Both the position numbers and the translations under genes were made by a program. From Capsaspora owczarzaki ATCC 30864 (taxonomy: Eukaryota; Opisthokonta; Filasterea): DNA of 64,000 bases. The stretch covers positions 268,968 to 332,967 of the forward strand of contig NW_011887300.1 of the NCBI RefSeq assembly GCF_000151315.2, written 5' to 3'. The notes beneath the pieces are model-generated. The model searched no databases and was not told the DNA's origin. It saw only the letters and a program-made list of their open reading frames with translations. This document shows, piece by piece, positions 11,427 to 23,372 of the stretch. The number at the start of each line of letters is the position of its first letter. The stretch's first letter is position 1.

Positions 11427-14400
11427 TTATTGCCAAACCTGAACGAGAAAGCAAAGCAGCAGCAGCAGCAACAACAACAACAACAACAACAATGAGCGAT
11501 GAAAGCAAACACGAGGAACAACAACAACAACAACAACAACTCTGCTCTGGGGTGATGAAGGCACGCACCTTAATTGTGTTGTCGGCCGCGCCAGAAAACA
11601 CGCGTCCCTTGGATGCAGCAAGCGTGTCGACACTGCTGCCATGACGAATTAGCGTTTGGACACATTGGAAGTTCTCGAGGTTCCAAACGCGAATGGTATT
11701 GTCGTACGAGCCCGAGAACAGCCGGGCAGAGTTGCGCGTTGACAGAACCGCAAGTGCATACACTGCTCCCAAATGCCCACTCAAGACGGCAACGTCCGAG
11801 TAGTTGTTCACGTCCCACACGTGAATGCTGTTCTCATAAGTACCGCAGATAATGTGACGGTCGGTGACGGCAAGCGAGTACACCGATCCGCCGTGAGTAT
11901 TGAGCACACGGACGCATTCCAGGGTTTCCAGAGAATGGATCTGTGTCGATGATCAAAACAACCAGTACATGAGCGTTGGTACTCGAAAAAGGACGTTGCC
12001 AGAAAACGAAGGGAGAGTAGTAGAATGCTTACAAAAATCGTCTTGTAGGAACCGCTGTACAAGTACGTTTCCGTTGCGACCAGAGCGCGAGCCCAATGAT
12101 TCAAGCCCGTCAAGTCTTTCATGTGCTTGTGTGTGCCGAGATCCCAGACCTGGCAGACGGTTGGTTGCCACCAACAAAGTTAGAAACAACCAAAAAAAAA
12201 AAAAAAAAAAGCAAACCGCGCGGCAAAAAGTCGCGTAACAGTTTGCACCTACCTTGATAACTTTGTGCGAGCCGCTAAAGAGCATGTCGTTGGCAATTGC
12301 AAGCGTACACACGGGACTGTCATGACCGTCGAGACTGTCGAGCAATTCGAGGGTGTCCAAATCCCAAACCTTGATTGTGGAGTCGGACGAGCCGCTGTAG
12401 AGCTTGTGCGCGTGAATGCAAAGCGCATGCACAATGCCCTTGTGTGCCTTGTCTCCAGTGAGCGTGTTTTTGCACTTAAACTCGGTGGCGGACCACACTT
12501 TGATCGTTTCATCCGACGAGCCGCTGAAAAGCAGGTCCTTGTACACAACCAATGCCCACACGGGCCCTTGGTGGCCGACAAAGGTGCCCTTGCACTTGAA
12601 TGTGTTTGTGGTGATGAACTCAATCTCTAAAAGTGCAGAAACGACAGAAAACCAAGAGGTGAATGCAACGCGATTGATTGGTATGGAAGCAAACCCCCCC
12701 CCCAAAAAAAAAACGAAAAGTAGTTGCGGACGGGCTTACCGTCGACCACGCCCATCCGGGCAAGCACCTCGCCTTTCACATCATTCAGCTGGCGCAGCAT
12801 GTCGGCGGATTCTCCAGCGACCTTGAGCATGTTTTTGTCAACCAAATCTGAGCACACACACACAAAGAAAACCCAGAACAAGTCAACAACAACGAGGAGA
12901 AACCCCGCGTCTCAGGTGGACAAGCGGCAATTACCCAATCGTCGCTCGACGGTGATGGACAGCTGCTCCATCTTCTCGGACACTTTGGCGAGCATGGTGC
13001 GCATGAACGACAGCTCTTCTTCACGATTGTGCAGCGCTTGCGTCAAGGTGAGTATTTGGTCCTCGGACGTTTTGAGGAGCTCTTTGATTGACTCGTAGCG
13101 ACACGACGCAAGATGCAACTTGACTTGGGCGGCTGCTCCTTTGAACGGGCATCTGCACAAAGTTTGGGGAGAGGCAAAAAAGTAAGAACGCAACATACCA
13201 GAACAGCCACAAAACAAAAACCCTCACATACCCGCGTGCACGATGGGCACAGGGAGTGTGCTCGCAGATTTGCAGATGGGTCTCGAGGTCGCGCTTGAGA
13301 ACGATGGGACATTGGGTGCTGTTGGGACACCGGGTGGGCGCATAGTCGCAGGTGGATTCATGATCGTGGCGTTGCGACAGCTTGACGGTCAGCGGACAGC
13401 CAGCATCGTCCAGTTCGTAGGTTGCGCCAGCCGGGTCGCCATTGGTGGTACTCGCAATGGAAATGGCATCGGCGCTGCTCGTGTCACCATTCACCGATTG
13501 CAGTCCAAAGTTGACAGAGTGGGCCAGGCGCTTGAGCCGGTACCGACAGTAGATGAGCAAGTCACCAATTTGTTCAGAAACAGTGAGGTTGGGAAGCAGC
13601 ACCGACTTGCTCAGCTGCATCTTGTGGGTGGGGCAGCCGCGACCCGCAGGCGCGTGCTCGACGCAGTGCCGACAGAATGTGTGTCCGCACTGCGCAATCA
13701 CTGGATCGGTGAAAATCTTGCCACACATGCCGCAGTACAGCTTTTCGCTCGGAGGCGTCGTGTAGACGGTGAGACTGCCGCTCGGACCAGCGTCGTCGAC
13801 GAGCAGCTCACCGTTCGTGCTGCCCGATGCCGACGCGGTGAGTTGCGGCGACATCATACCATTGATCGTCGGCGTGGCCAGCGCAAGCATCAAGCTATTG
13901 GTGTTGTTGCCGTAGCTGTTGTTGCCGTTGCCGTTGGGCGTGCTCAACAGCATGGAGCCTGCGCCCATACTGCCTGCTGCGCCGTTGGCGGGGCCCTGGG
14001 AATAGTGATGCGTGCTGTGGCTGAGTGATTGAGGAGTGAGCTGGCCGTGAACGGTCGCCTGGCCGTGCTGCGCGGGAGACGGCGCAATGGTGAGTGACAT
14101 GATGCCTTGGCTCGAGGCGATAGATGGGGTGAACGAAGATGTTCGCGAGTGCGACGGGCGTGATGGCGTCTGCTGCTGCAAGAGCTGCTGCTTTTGGTGC
14201 AGCATTTGCTGTTGCTGGTGCTGCTGGTACTGGTGCATGAGTTGCTGCTGGTGCAGCTGCAGCTGCTGCTGTTGCTGGTACGCATCCACGGAATCCACTG
14301 TGCTCGTGCTGTAGTGCGATGGGCTGCTCACGGCCCCGCCGCTGCCGTTGGACGAGATGGAGTTCATCCCATTCCCCAGAACGGTCGCATTAAAGTTGGC

Positions 14401-14523
14401 TGCGCCACCGCCCGTCGCAGCAGCGATCGGAGTGTTTGCAGCCGACCCGTTCATGAGCATGCCCGAGCTGCTGCCAACCAGCGATGGGGTGGACGGCGAC
14501 CTTGATTCTCCGTGGAAGGACAT
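11427..14523 (-). CDS. TRAF7: TRAF7 E3 ubiquitin ligase homologue
   Basis: Seven exons: 14523-13232, 13152-12935, 12847-12740, 12626-12253, 12149-12033, 11940-11569 and 11438-11427. All phases agree and give 830 residues. The N-terminal 255 residues are Gln/Ser/Asn-rich. A RING follows ([19 protein letters not shown], about 260-300), then TRAF-type zinc fingers ending in [17 protein letters not shown], a coiled coil ([18 protein letters not shown]), and seven WD40 repeats from about 545. The repeats track human TRAF7 closely: [65 protein letters not shown]. The last exon encodes only Val-Trp-Gln-stop, matching the VW at the end of human TRAF7. In animals TRAF7 works with MEKK3 and ubiquitin signalling; here the role is inferred from orthology. 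The gene converges with the RPEL gene, 190 bp apart. Confidence 0.95.
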
Positions 14524-15353
14524 TGCGAGACTGCGCTATCAGGTACTTTGATGATTTTGTCTCGCAATCTCTCGTTCAATCCAAAGCCGACGAAGGTGTT
14601 TAATTCTATGGAGCTTTTTCCTTGAGTTTGAGCTTGAGCTTTTCCCCCTTGAGTTTGAGTTTGAGCTTAACCTTGTTTCTCAGCTCTTTTGAATGGAGCT
14701 TTTGGTTCTCTGTTTGAGAGGAATCAGATTGAATGGCAGCGTGTGTGAGTGACGGCGCGACCGCCGCAGCGCAGCAACGAGCAGCAAATGCCAACTGGAG
14801 CACGAGGATGTCAAGATGCGGGGTGCTGGAGCTGAGGGGTTTGTGGTAGAGTGTGAGAGAGTGAGAGAGAGCCGACGAAGCAAATGGAACAAGAGTGGGA
14901 TGGCAGCCACGTTGTCCAGCAAGCAGTGACTGTCAGACACAAACAAAGAAGAGAGGCACAAGCATGGGCTTGTACGCAGAGTGGACGGGCGGGTCGAAGG
15001 AGGGGGAGGGGGGAAACAGAGAAGGCGACTTACAGCGGAGGAGAACAAAAAACCAAAAAAAAAAAAAAAAAAAAAAAGGAATGGCTTTACGGGCTGGCTC
15101 ACTAAAACCAGTGCTTGGCCATTCACAAAAAGATACCCGGTTCGCGATACGGTTTTGTTGAACTTTTTTTTTTTTTTTTTGTTTCCATTTGCATGTTCGA
15201 TCGTTTCATTCAAACTCGGCCTTTTCGTGTCGATTCTTGCTTTGTTTTGTTGCGTTGTTTGGTTTTTTGCAGTATTTTTTGATAGTCTTTGTTTTTTTCT
15301 CGTTTGTCTGAGTTTTTTTTTTTTTGGTTTTTTTTTTCTTTCAGTTTTCCTTC
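14524..15353. other. Divergent promoter region of TRAF7 and U2AF65
   Basis: About 830 bp separate two start codons on opposite strands. It contains an imperfect GAGTTTGAGCTTGAGCTT-type tract at 14615-14665, A and T runs near 15055-15075 and 15165-15180, and a long pyrimidine tract before the U2AF65 ATG. No coding frame is supported. Confidence 0.5.
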
Positions 15354-18300
15354 ATGTTGACACGCGAAAGCATTCTCGAGCTCAAAGTGGCCGATCTGAA
15401 GACCGAGCTCACCAAGCTGGGACTCGACACCAAGGGCCTCAAGGCTGATCTGCAAGAGCGCCTGCTGGCCACGCTTGAGCCGTCCGCTGGGGCTGGGGCT
15501 GGAGCTGCGAGCGCTGGTGGCGATCCAGCCATCGCTCCTTCTGCTGCTGCTGCTCCGGCTGCTGCTGCGCCCGTGGCCGTCCCCACTGGTGCTGTGGACA
15601 TGTACGCTGCTGCGGCTGCGGCGGCCCAGCAAGCGGCGCTGGCTCAGGCTCCCGCCGTCGTTGCTCCTTCGACGACACAACCCAGCGATCTCGGCACGAG
15701 CCAGCAGCACCAAGCCAACGATGCCAACGATGCCGCCTCTGCTGCCGATGCCCACACTGCGGCTGTGCCATCGCACAACGCAGGATTGGAGAACTCTGCT
15801 TATGCGGTGAGATTGCAGTGGCCGATGATGGCAGTGGCCGAAAGATGGGGTGAACGTGTAGTTTGTAGTGATTGGTACTGATCGTGCGTTTCGTGTGGAC
15901 GTGATCAACATTTGACAATCAGCAACAGAACGCATACGCGCCCGAGCACGCCCAAGAAGTTGTCCGTAAGTCGCATCACATCCTCCATGTTTGAGCTCCT
16001 CTTTGTGCAACGGTCTCAAATCAACTACGATTGTCGTTTCCCCTCAGAGCCAGTCGACGCATACCAAGCACAGCAGTTCGATCAGCAGCCTGTTGTCCCT
16101 ATGGAGTCAGAGTCGTAAGGGCGGAAGATTTGCATCGAGTGTTTGTTGTTGACTTTTGTTTGTTTCGTGGCATGTTCTCACTCGTGCTCTTGCTCTGATG
16201 TCTTCTCGGCCTCGGTCTACTCTAGTCGTGACAAGGAGCATTCGAGGTTGGTCCTGAATGCCAGCGGCATGAAGTATGTGGATGTGATGGCTCACTTTGC
16301 GTCGTTCGGGTTTTTGCTTTTGTATTTGACTCTTTGTAGTGATCGCGATCGCGACCGAAGCGATCGTAGCGACCGTGATGGCCATCATCGCAGTGACCGC
16401 GACCGAGACTACGACCGCCACTCGTCCCGCGATCGCGACCGAAGTGATCGCGACCGTAGTGATCGCGACCGAAGTGATCGCGACCGTAGTGATCGCGACC
16501 GTAGTGATCGCGACCGCAGTGATCGTGATCGTGATCGCAGTGATCGCGACAGGGACCGCGACCGTAGTGATCGCGATCGTGACTACGACAGGCACTCTTC
16601 TCGACGCGATTACGACCGCAGCGATCGTGACCGTGGTGATCGTCGAGACTCAGACCACCGAAGTGATTTTCGTCGCGACGATCGTGGTCGTGGTCGCAGC
16701 CAGCCTAGCCGTCGTTACGGCTCGAATCTGTACGTTGGGTTGAACTTTGAGCGTTGCCAGCCGGCTTCTCACTTTCACTTCGGTTCTTTTTGTTTTCTTT
16801 TGTATTTTGGTGATTGACACGCCTCAGGGATGATCGTCCACGTCGCCAACGCACAGTGTGAGTTCTCACCGAATCGTTTTTATTTCGAAATCATTGTGGA
16901 GCAGGCCCCCTTTTTTTGGAGTGCTTACCTTTTTTTTTTCACTGCTGCCCTCGCCCCACTTCTACAGGCCATCGAAGTACTGGGATAAGCCACCGCCTGG
17001 CTTTGAGAACTCAACCCCGCTTCAATACAAAGCCATGCTAGGCGAGTTGTTATTCGTATTGGCGTTTTGATTCCGTCTTGTCCTGGTTGTCGCTAACTCA
17101 TCTCCCCGCAAATTATTCCCTCCTTTTTTTCTTTCTAACACCACAGTCGCCCAGCAGATCGGAACAGGTGGTCCTTCGCATTTCGATCACCGCGGCGGCG
17201 GCAACCTCCCGCCACCTTCGGCTGCACCTCCGCAGCAATCTGGTTACATTCACCCCAGCCGCATGGGTATCGTGCAGCACTCTGGCGGCACTGGCGGGCA
17301 AGCCGGTAGCGGGAACTACGGCAGTGGCGGCAGTGGCGGCTACACGAGCGGATTTGGTGGAGGTTATGCCAGCTCCTCTTCTGGCAGCAACTCTTACAAC
17401 TCAAACAACCGCCAGTCTCGTCGTCTGTACATTGGTGGCATTGTTCCTGGCACACCAGACGTGAGTTGTTTTTTTGTTTTTCGTGATGGACTTCTTCCTC
17501 TCTGACCATTGCTCACAACCAATTTCACCTGTATGTGTGTGTTTGTTTGTTTCTTGGTGCGAAATCTTTCAGGTGCTCATTGTCGACTTCCTCAACCGTG
17601 AAATGAATCAACGCGGCATGACTTCAAGCCCAGGCAACCCAGTTCTTGCTATTCAAATGACCCCCGACAAGAACTTTGCCTTTTTGGATGTACGTTTTTT
17701 TTTTGTTTGTTTGTTTGTTTTGATGCATTGTTTTGACTTGGATCTCACTCTACCGTGCACCGCTCCACCAGATGCGAACGTCAGAAGAAGCAACCATGTG
17801 TATCGCGCTTGACGGCATCCCCTTTGAGGGTACTGTCTTCCGCATCAAGCGGCCGAAAGAGTACGAAGGCCGCGAGGCGAACGATCCCCCGTCGCTGTTT
17901 GGCATGCCCAGCAGCTCGGGCGGCGGCTTTTCATCACAAGGCGGCGCACAAGGCGGCAGCTTTGGTGGCAGCATGGGCAACGACAATCCGAACAAAATTT
18001 ACATTGGAGGCTTGCCGTTCTCGCTTGATGAGCAGCAAATCCGCGAGCTGCTCCAAACCTTTGGTGTCATCCGGAACTTTAGTCTTGTCCGCGAAGGCAA
18101 TGGCCAGTCAAAGGTATATGGCGGCGGCCCATTCACGTTCGTGTTTGACGTGTATTATCGTTTGCTGACTTATGCCGATAATGATTTCCGGTTTTTGTTT
18201 GTTTTGGTTTTTTTTTGCAAGGGCTTTGCATTCCTTGAGTACGCGGATCCGAATGTCACTGATATGGCAATCACAGGTCTGCATGGCATGCAGCTTGGTG

Positions 18301-18934
18301 ATCGCCAACTGGTTGTCCAGCGCGCGGGGGTTGGCCGCATTCAACGTGGTGTAGGTGGCAATGTTGTGTTTTGGATGGTTTTGATTTCGGAGGTCGAGCA
18401 TTGAGATCAAGTCGAGTCTCATCCCTCTGCTCTCGTCATTTTGGGTGCGAACAGGGTCAGCAGCCTCCTCCTTCCATGCCATATGGCGCACCGTCCTCGT
18501 TTGGTGCGGCACCCATCACCCCGATGCAAGCGACCCCAGTCGTCCAATTGTTGAACATGGTGACTCCCGAGGAGCTTATGGATCCCGAAGAATATCAAGG
18601 TGACGATTCTCATTCCTTGTTGATTGTGATTGCGGTGTTTGCCTGCACTGACTTTTTTTTTTTCACACTATTTCCCGCTTCCTCGTGTGTGAACCCAGAC
18701 ATTGTCGATGATATCCGAGAAGAGTGCAGCAAGTATGGCGAAGTTGTCAGTGTGGCGATTCCTCGCCCGGTGCCCGGTCGGGAGGTTTCAGGTGTCGGCA
18801 AGGTGTATGTCGAGTTTAGCAACGTGGACCATGCGTATCAAGCACTCCAAGCGCTTTCAGGTCGCAAGTTTGCTTCGCGTATCGTCGTGACATCCTTCTA
18901 CGGCCTTGACGCTTACCGGCGTTCCGAGTTTTGA
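15354..18934 (+). CDS. U2AF2: U2AF65 splicing factor with N-terminal SAP domain
   Basis: Thirteen exons: 15354-15806, 15923-15965, 16048-16114, 16226-16246, 16340-16729, 16828-16857, 16968-17041, 17147-17460, 17573-17689, 17772-18113, 18222-18350, 18455-18599 and 18699-18934. All phases agree and give 786 residues; animal U2AF65 has about 475. Residues 3-37 are a SAP domain (LKVADLKTELTKLGLDTKG). Next come an Ala/Pro-rich linker, RDKEHS, a long Arg/Asp/Ser repeat, and the U2AF35-binding ligand motif KYWDKPPPGFE with its tryptophan near residue 340. RRM1 (RRLYIGG), RRM2 (NKIYIGGLPF, GFAFLEY) and the C-terminal UHM (VDDIREECSKYGEVVSVAIP, RKFASRIVVTSF) follow. The protein binds the 3' splice-site polypyrimidine tract in early spliceosome assembly. 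Intron 7 uses a GC donor. Without splicing at 16115 the frame stops at once, giving a 188-residue SAP-only protein. Confidence 0.9.
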
Positions 18935-19381
18935 TGCTGCCTGCTCGAGATTGCTAGATGATACTGACGTGCTTTTACAAGATGAAAATCTACACCGAAA
19001 AGCCGAGTTTGGAAATGGTGTGCAGATGATAGATCTATACATACATAGCTGTACTCACTGTTGCGCTTTCCCTCCCAATTTTAACCGGTGGTTGGCGGTG
19101 GTAGTCGTGAAATTGGAAGCAAAGTTGCAACTGCAACGCAATGACTTGAATTGAGCACAGAAGCAAAAACAAGGCTGCGACGGAGAACGACGGCAACACA
19201 ACGCGAGCGAACAAGCACAATGGAGAAAAACAATGCACAACAAGAGAGAAAGAATCAAAGAAGGCAACAAAAACAGAACAAAGAAGAAAAAAAAAAGGGA
19301 AGAGGAGTAACAGTACAAAAGCAAACAGCAGCAAGCCAAAGAAATAAAAACAAAGAGCTGAAAACCCTTCAATGTTCCAGT
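18935..19381. other. Convergent spacer between U2AF65 and MOB1
   Basis: The 447 bp between two stop codons include a purine-rich stretch (19150-19370), probably the MOB1 3' UTR read on the opposite strand. No gene is seen. Confidence 0.5.
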
Positions 19382-20570
19382 TTATGGCGCTTGCACCGGT
19401 TGGCCGCCCGAAAGCTTTTGAGACAGCGTTGCCAAGGGAGCCATCTCCTTCTTCTCAACAAGGTCGTGCTCCTCAACAAAGAAGATAAAGTGCTTGTAGC
19501 ACGAGTTCAGGTGCTTCTCTTCTTGCAAGGTCTCGAGCATCTTGTAGTGGTTGTAGTAAATGTGTGCATAAATGCGGAACAGTCGCTTAAAGATGGTCTT
19601 GACGGTCTCCTTAAACGTACTGGGGAAGTCATCGCCTGTGCAAAACCAAAATGTCGAGCATTTGAGTCATTCTGGCAAAACAACATCCATCCTTTCCCCG
19701 TTGGAACAGGTCGTGACCTGTGGCACTGCACACAAGATATCACTCATGTAGTTTGCACAATTGGTTTACCTTCCATGGGGAATATTGACTCGTTATCGAG
19801 CTGCGCTTGGACCCAAGTCATCAGATTGTCAATGTACTGTGGGGCGGTGAGCTTGACGGGCTTTTTCTGGACCTCATCGGCCCAATAATACTCGTAGGCT
19901 GGCCCTGCGCTCATTGTTGGGCAGGTAGCTTCGGTGCACAGCTCGCGAATGCTGCCGTACATGAGATTGAGCTGGTTGTAAAAGTCGAGTGCTGCGGCGG
20001 AGAGAGAGAAAGAGAGAGCGCAAGTTAGATAAGGAGGAAAACAAAAGTAACGCATCCACATGAATAGAACGTGAGAGTGAGGGTGAGAGTGAGAGTGAGA
20101 GGGCGAAAAAGGAAAAGAAAGGAAGAAAAAAAAAAAAAAAAGCACGCGCACTCCAGCAAAGACAGGAATGTTACTCCAGCAAAGACAGGAATGTTTGAAA
20201 AGAAATCAGAAAAAAAAAAAAAAAAGACAATACGAAATCACCACACACGCACACACACACAAGACCAGCAAAACGCAGAGCCCATCCAAAAACGAGACGA
20301 GATACTCAGAGGGCAGAATCTTCTTTTGATGGATCGTTGTTCCGTTTACACACACACGCTGGACGCTGGACGCTGGACGCTCGAGAGCTCGAGAGCAACC
20401 ACTTACTGTTAACGGCGAGCCATTCGTTGTCTTTCTCGCCAGCAGGAACGCGGACGGCTTCGCGGAGGTTGCCGCCTGCGCCGAGCGTCTTGACCATCAG
20501 GGTGTGGAGCTGGTCGCGCTTGCTGCCCTTCAGGAAGAACTTTTTCGGTCGGAAGGTCTTGTCCTCCGTG
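19382..20570 (-). CDS. MOB1: MOB1 kinase activator (first exon unresolved)
   Basis: Three exons are certain: 20570-20407, 19991-19770 and 19635-19382, with consistent phases (2, 1, 1). They encode all but the extreme N-terminus: TFRPKKFF, LREAVRVPAGE, EWLAVNTLDFYNQLNLMYG, CTEATCPTMSAGPAYEYYWA, YIDNLMTWVQAQLD, KRLFRIYAHIYYNHY, SCYKHFIFFVEEHDL. This follows human MOB1A along its length, including the zinc-binding Cys and His positions. MOB1 binds and activates NDR/LATS kinases in Hippo and mitotic-exit signalling. The second exon requires two carried bases, so a short upstream coding exon with the ATG must exist. An ATG at 21067 opening an MSSATKSGG-type start is a candidate, but I cannot fix its donor. 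Confidence 0.93.
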
Positions 20571-21420
20571 CTGCAAATCCAGTTCAAGCCCAAGCAAATC
20601 CAATCAAATGAGAGATGGTGCCTGACGAGTGCAAGAAGCCCAGCCAGCTTTACAACCCAGCAATGATTGTCATAAAGACCAGCATTCCCGCTTCTCCAAC
20701 CTCTCTCAACCCCTTGCAAGCGACTCGCTGCTCAAAGGCTCATAAGAGTGGACGATCGCACAACGCCATCACGCGTCAGATGCAAACGAGACCAAACCAA
20801 AGAGCGAGACAAGAAGAAACCAAAAAAAAAAAATGAAAAAAAAAGGAAAAAAAAACATCACCCACCAAACCCTTGAGTTGTTTCTATGCGGTTGGTATGT
20901 TTTGTGATTATTATTGTTATGATTCTCGTTACTAATAATAACAATACGATTATTTTTTATTTTTTATTTTTTTATTTTTGGTTGCTGTCTCGTCCCAGCA
21001 CCAGCCACGCTTGACGACGCAGCGTTTGCTTTTTGCCAAACCCTCCGCTTTTGGTTGCGCTGCTCATGCCACACCACCTAACCCTAACCCCCCTTCCCCT
21101 GCCTTCCCTCTCTCCAACAAGCAGTCGCAGACCAGCCAGCACTCAACGTTTGCCTGTTTGTTTGATCCTCTTTTTTTTTTTTTTCTTTTTTTTTCTTTCG
21201 TTTTATTATGAGTTTTGCATTGAGTTTTTTTTTTTTTTTTTTTTTTGGTTTATTCTGTCTCTCGCTGTCTCTCTCGCACTCGTCCACCGCAGTTCGGGCG
21301 GCTGGTGAGTCTCCTGACAGGTAATACTCGAGATGAATGCCACCGCGAGACAAGGCACGAGAGATCGTCCCCTCCCCCCATCACCAGCAACCAATTCAAA
21401 AGCAACAAGCAAACACAACA

Positions 21421-21459
<39 letters not shown>

Positions 21460-22078
21460 AAAAAGAAACGAAAGGCTGAATGCTCGTATTGATGGATTGG
21501 CTCCAGGGTGGGGAAAGTCCAGTGCTGCTGAGACGAAGAGCAACGATGGTGGTCATGGAGCGCAGATGCATGGGCGCGCAGTGGAAGTGGAAGTGGAAGA
21601 TTGAACAAAAGAGGGCAAAAAAAAAAAAAAAAAACCGATGCAGCGAAACAAACAAATCATAATAATAAGGAAAAAAAAAAAAAAACCAACATACAACAAA
21701 GCTTTCAATGTCGAAGTCATGGAAGAAAAAGTGAATGAAGAAGAAGACTGAAGACTGGAAAAGAAAGTGAAGAAAACTGAAGGAACAAATGAGATGAAAA
21801 AAGAAAGAGAGTGGAAGAGAGATTGAGCGGGACTGGGCGGAGATTGCAAGAAAGAAGCAGTACCAAAAAACTCAGCTTGAAACACCTTCAAGCACAACAA
21901 GCATCACAAACCCCATGCACTTGGATCGCACATGTTGTTAAAAATGTCTCAAATTTGAACAGAGGGAAACGTGATATCGATGAAAGACACAACAAACGCA
22001 CAACAAACCACTTTTGCCCCGTCTTTTCATTTTGTTTTCTTGTTGTTTTGGGTACTTTGCTCGTTGTTGGGTTGCTTG
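20571..22078. other. MOB1 upstream region and spacer
   Basis: This stretch should contain the missing first coding exon and promoter of MOB1. It is rich in homopolymers: T runs near 21171-21245 and A runs at about 21424-21457, 21618-21633 and 21670-21684. A short telomere-like run (CCTAACCCTAACCCC) sits near 21077. No other gene is supported. Confidence 0.4.
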
Positions 22079-23372
22079 TTACACGACACGAATGCTCAGG
22101 ATGGCTCCTACAATGACACAAAATGAGAATTCTACGACCAAACACAACAACAACAAACAAAAGACCACAGATCCAACCTTACCATCAAACGATTTGCCGT
22201 TGAACGATGCAAAGGCTGTTTGGGCACTCTGGGCATCCTCGAAAACGACGGTAGCAATGCCTGCTTTGAGTGCAGCGCTCGTGATCGTCCCGCAGCTTCC
22301 AAACAAAGTCTACACCACAAGCAGCACAACAACAACAACAACAACAACAACAAAAACCAAAGGGATCACGATTGAGCTTCTCCTCCTCCTCCTCCCATGC
22401 TTGGATTCGACGCCAATGCAAGGACAAATCTTACTTGAACATCCATCAAGGACACACTTGCGGGCAAGCCCGGAACAATCAGCTTGCAGCCGGTGGTCTC
22501 GTCAAACCCGCCGAGGCGAGCAAACACGTCCGCGTTGTTGAGCCGCAACGCCGCAGCAGCAGCCAGAGCGGCCGATGCACCTGTCGACTCGGACACGGCT
22601 TGAGGAGCAGCATTCGTTGTGGTGACACGGGACTTTGACGAGCGGACGGCGACGCGGTTGGAGATTGGCACAACGCCAGCAGAAGTAGTGGCGGCGGCGA
22701 CGACCGGGGCGATTTGCATTGCGCTACCCAGCATCTGGGCCTGCATGAGCTGTTGCATCTGCATCTGAGCCTGTGCAGCCTGGATCATCATTTGCTGCTG
22801 CTGGGCCAGCTGCTTGCGCTGAGCCTTGGTGAGGTCTACGCCGCCGCCAGCGGTCGCAGCGGCCTTGATCGCAGCGCGCGCACGCCCCGCCTTACCACTG
22901 TGGCTATCGCTGTGGTTGTTGTTGTTGTTGTTAGCAAACTGCTCTGCGGCCTCGGCAGTGTCGTCCTCGTCTGGGCGCGCATTTGGGTTGAACTTGTCGT
23001 GCTTCCACGATCCCTCAATCGACGACGTCTCCTGCACAACCCCCGCCCCCGGTTCAACACACATGATGAAGAATTGCACAAGCATCAAGTCAGCGTTCGA
23101 TGCGGAAGTTGGAGGTTGGATGCGAGGCTGTGATGGAGCCGCTGCTGCATTGAGCTGTTCAGGCTCTCTCTCGTGCTGTCTCTCGCTCGCTCTCTCGCTC
23201 AACTCACCTTGCGGGTGGGGAATGGGTGGCTTGACGCCTTGTTGGAGGTCCTGCCTGGGCGGATCTTGCCGCCGCTGCTCTGCTGGATGTGGTCGCGGTG
23301 GCTGTTTGCTCGGCTGGCCTTGGCAATGTCGTCCAGCGACATGTTGAGCTTGTTTTCGAGGTTGAAGGCCAT
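22079..23372 (-). CDS. ALY/REF-like mRNA export adaptor (UAP56-binding motif + RRM)
   Basis: Four exons, 23372-23208, 23031-22435, 22309-22183 and 22107-22079, with consistent phases, give 305 residues. Residues 4-20 read NLENKLNMSLDDIAKAS, the UAP56-binding motif that opens ALYREF (KMDMSLDDIIK) and FYTTD1/UIF. A disordered Ala/Gln-rich middle follows, containing a Q-M-rich stretch (QAQMQMQQLMQAQ). The last 75 residues are an RRM: CKLIVPGLPASVSLMDVQ, LFGSCGTI, GIATVVFED, FNGKSFDGAILSIRVV. ALY/REF adaptors couple spliced mRNA to UAP56 and the TREX export complex. The RNP1 strand lacks the usual aromatic residues, which is common in ALY and SKAR RRMs that act as protein platforms. It could instead be the SKAR/POLDIP3 relative; I cannot separate the two. 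It lies 341 bp from, and divergent to, the SANT/U-box gene. Confidence 0.8.

Noticed and set aside
13243-14028. Plus-strand open frame of 261 codons opposite TRAF7 exon 1
   Set aside because: Shadow of the high-GC third positions of the TRAF7 exon. The minus strand carries RING and zinc-finger motifs.
16107-16595. Minus-strand Val/Ala/Ile-Thr-rich frame
   Set aside because: Antisense reading of the GATCGCGACCGT repeats that encode the RD-rich region of U2AF65.
21076-21092. Telomere-like CCTAACCCTAACCCC
   Set aside because: Only two units; a second short match lies near 53938. Too short for a telomere or internal telomeric array, since genes continue on both sides.
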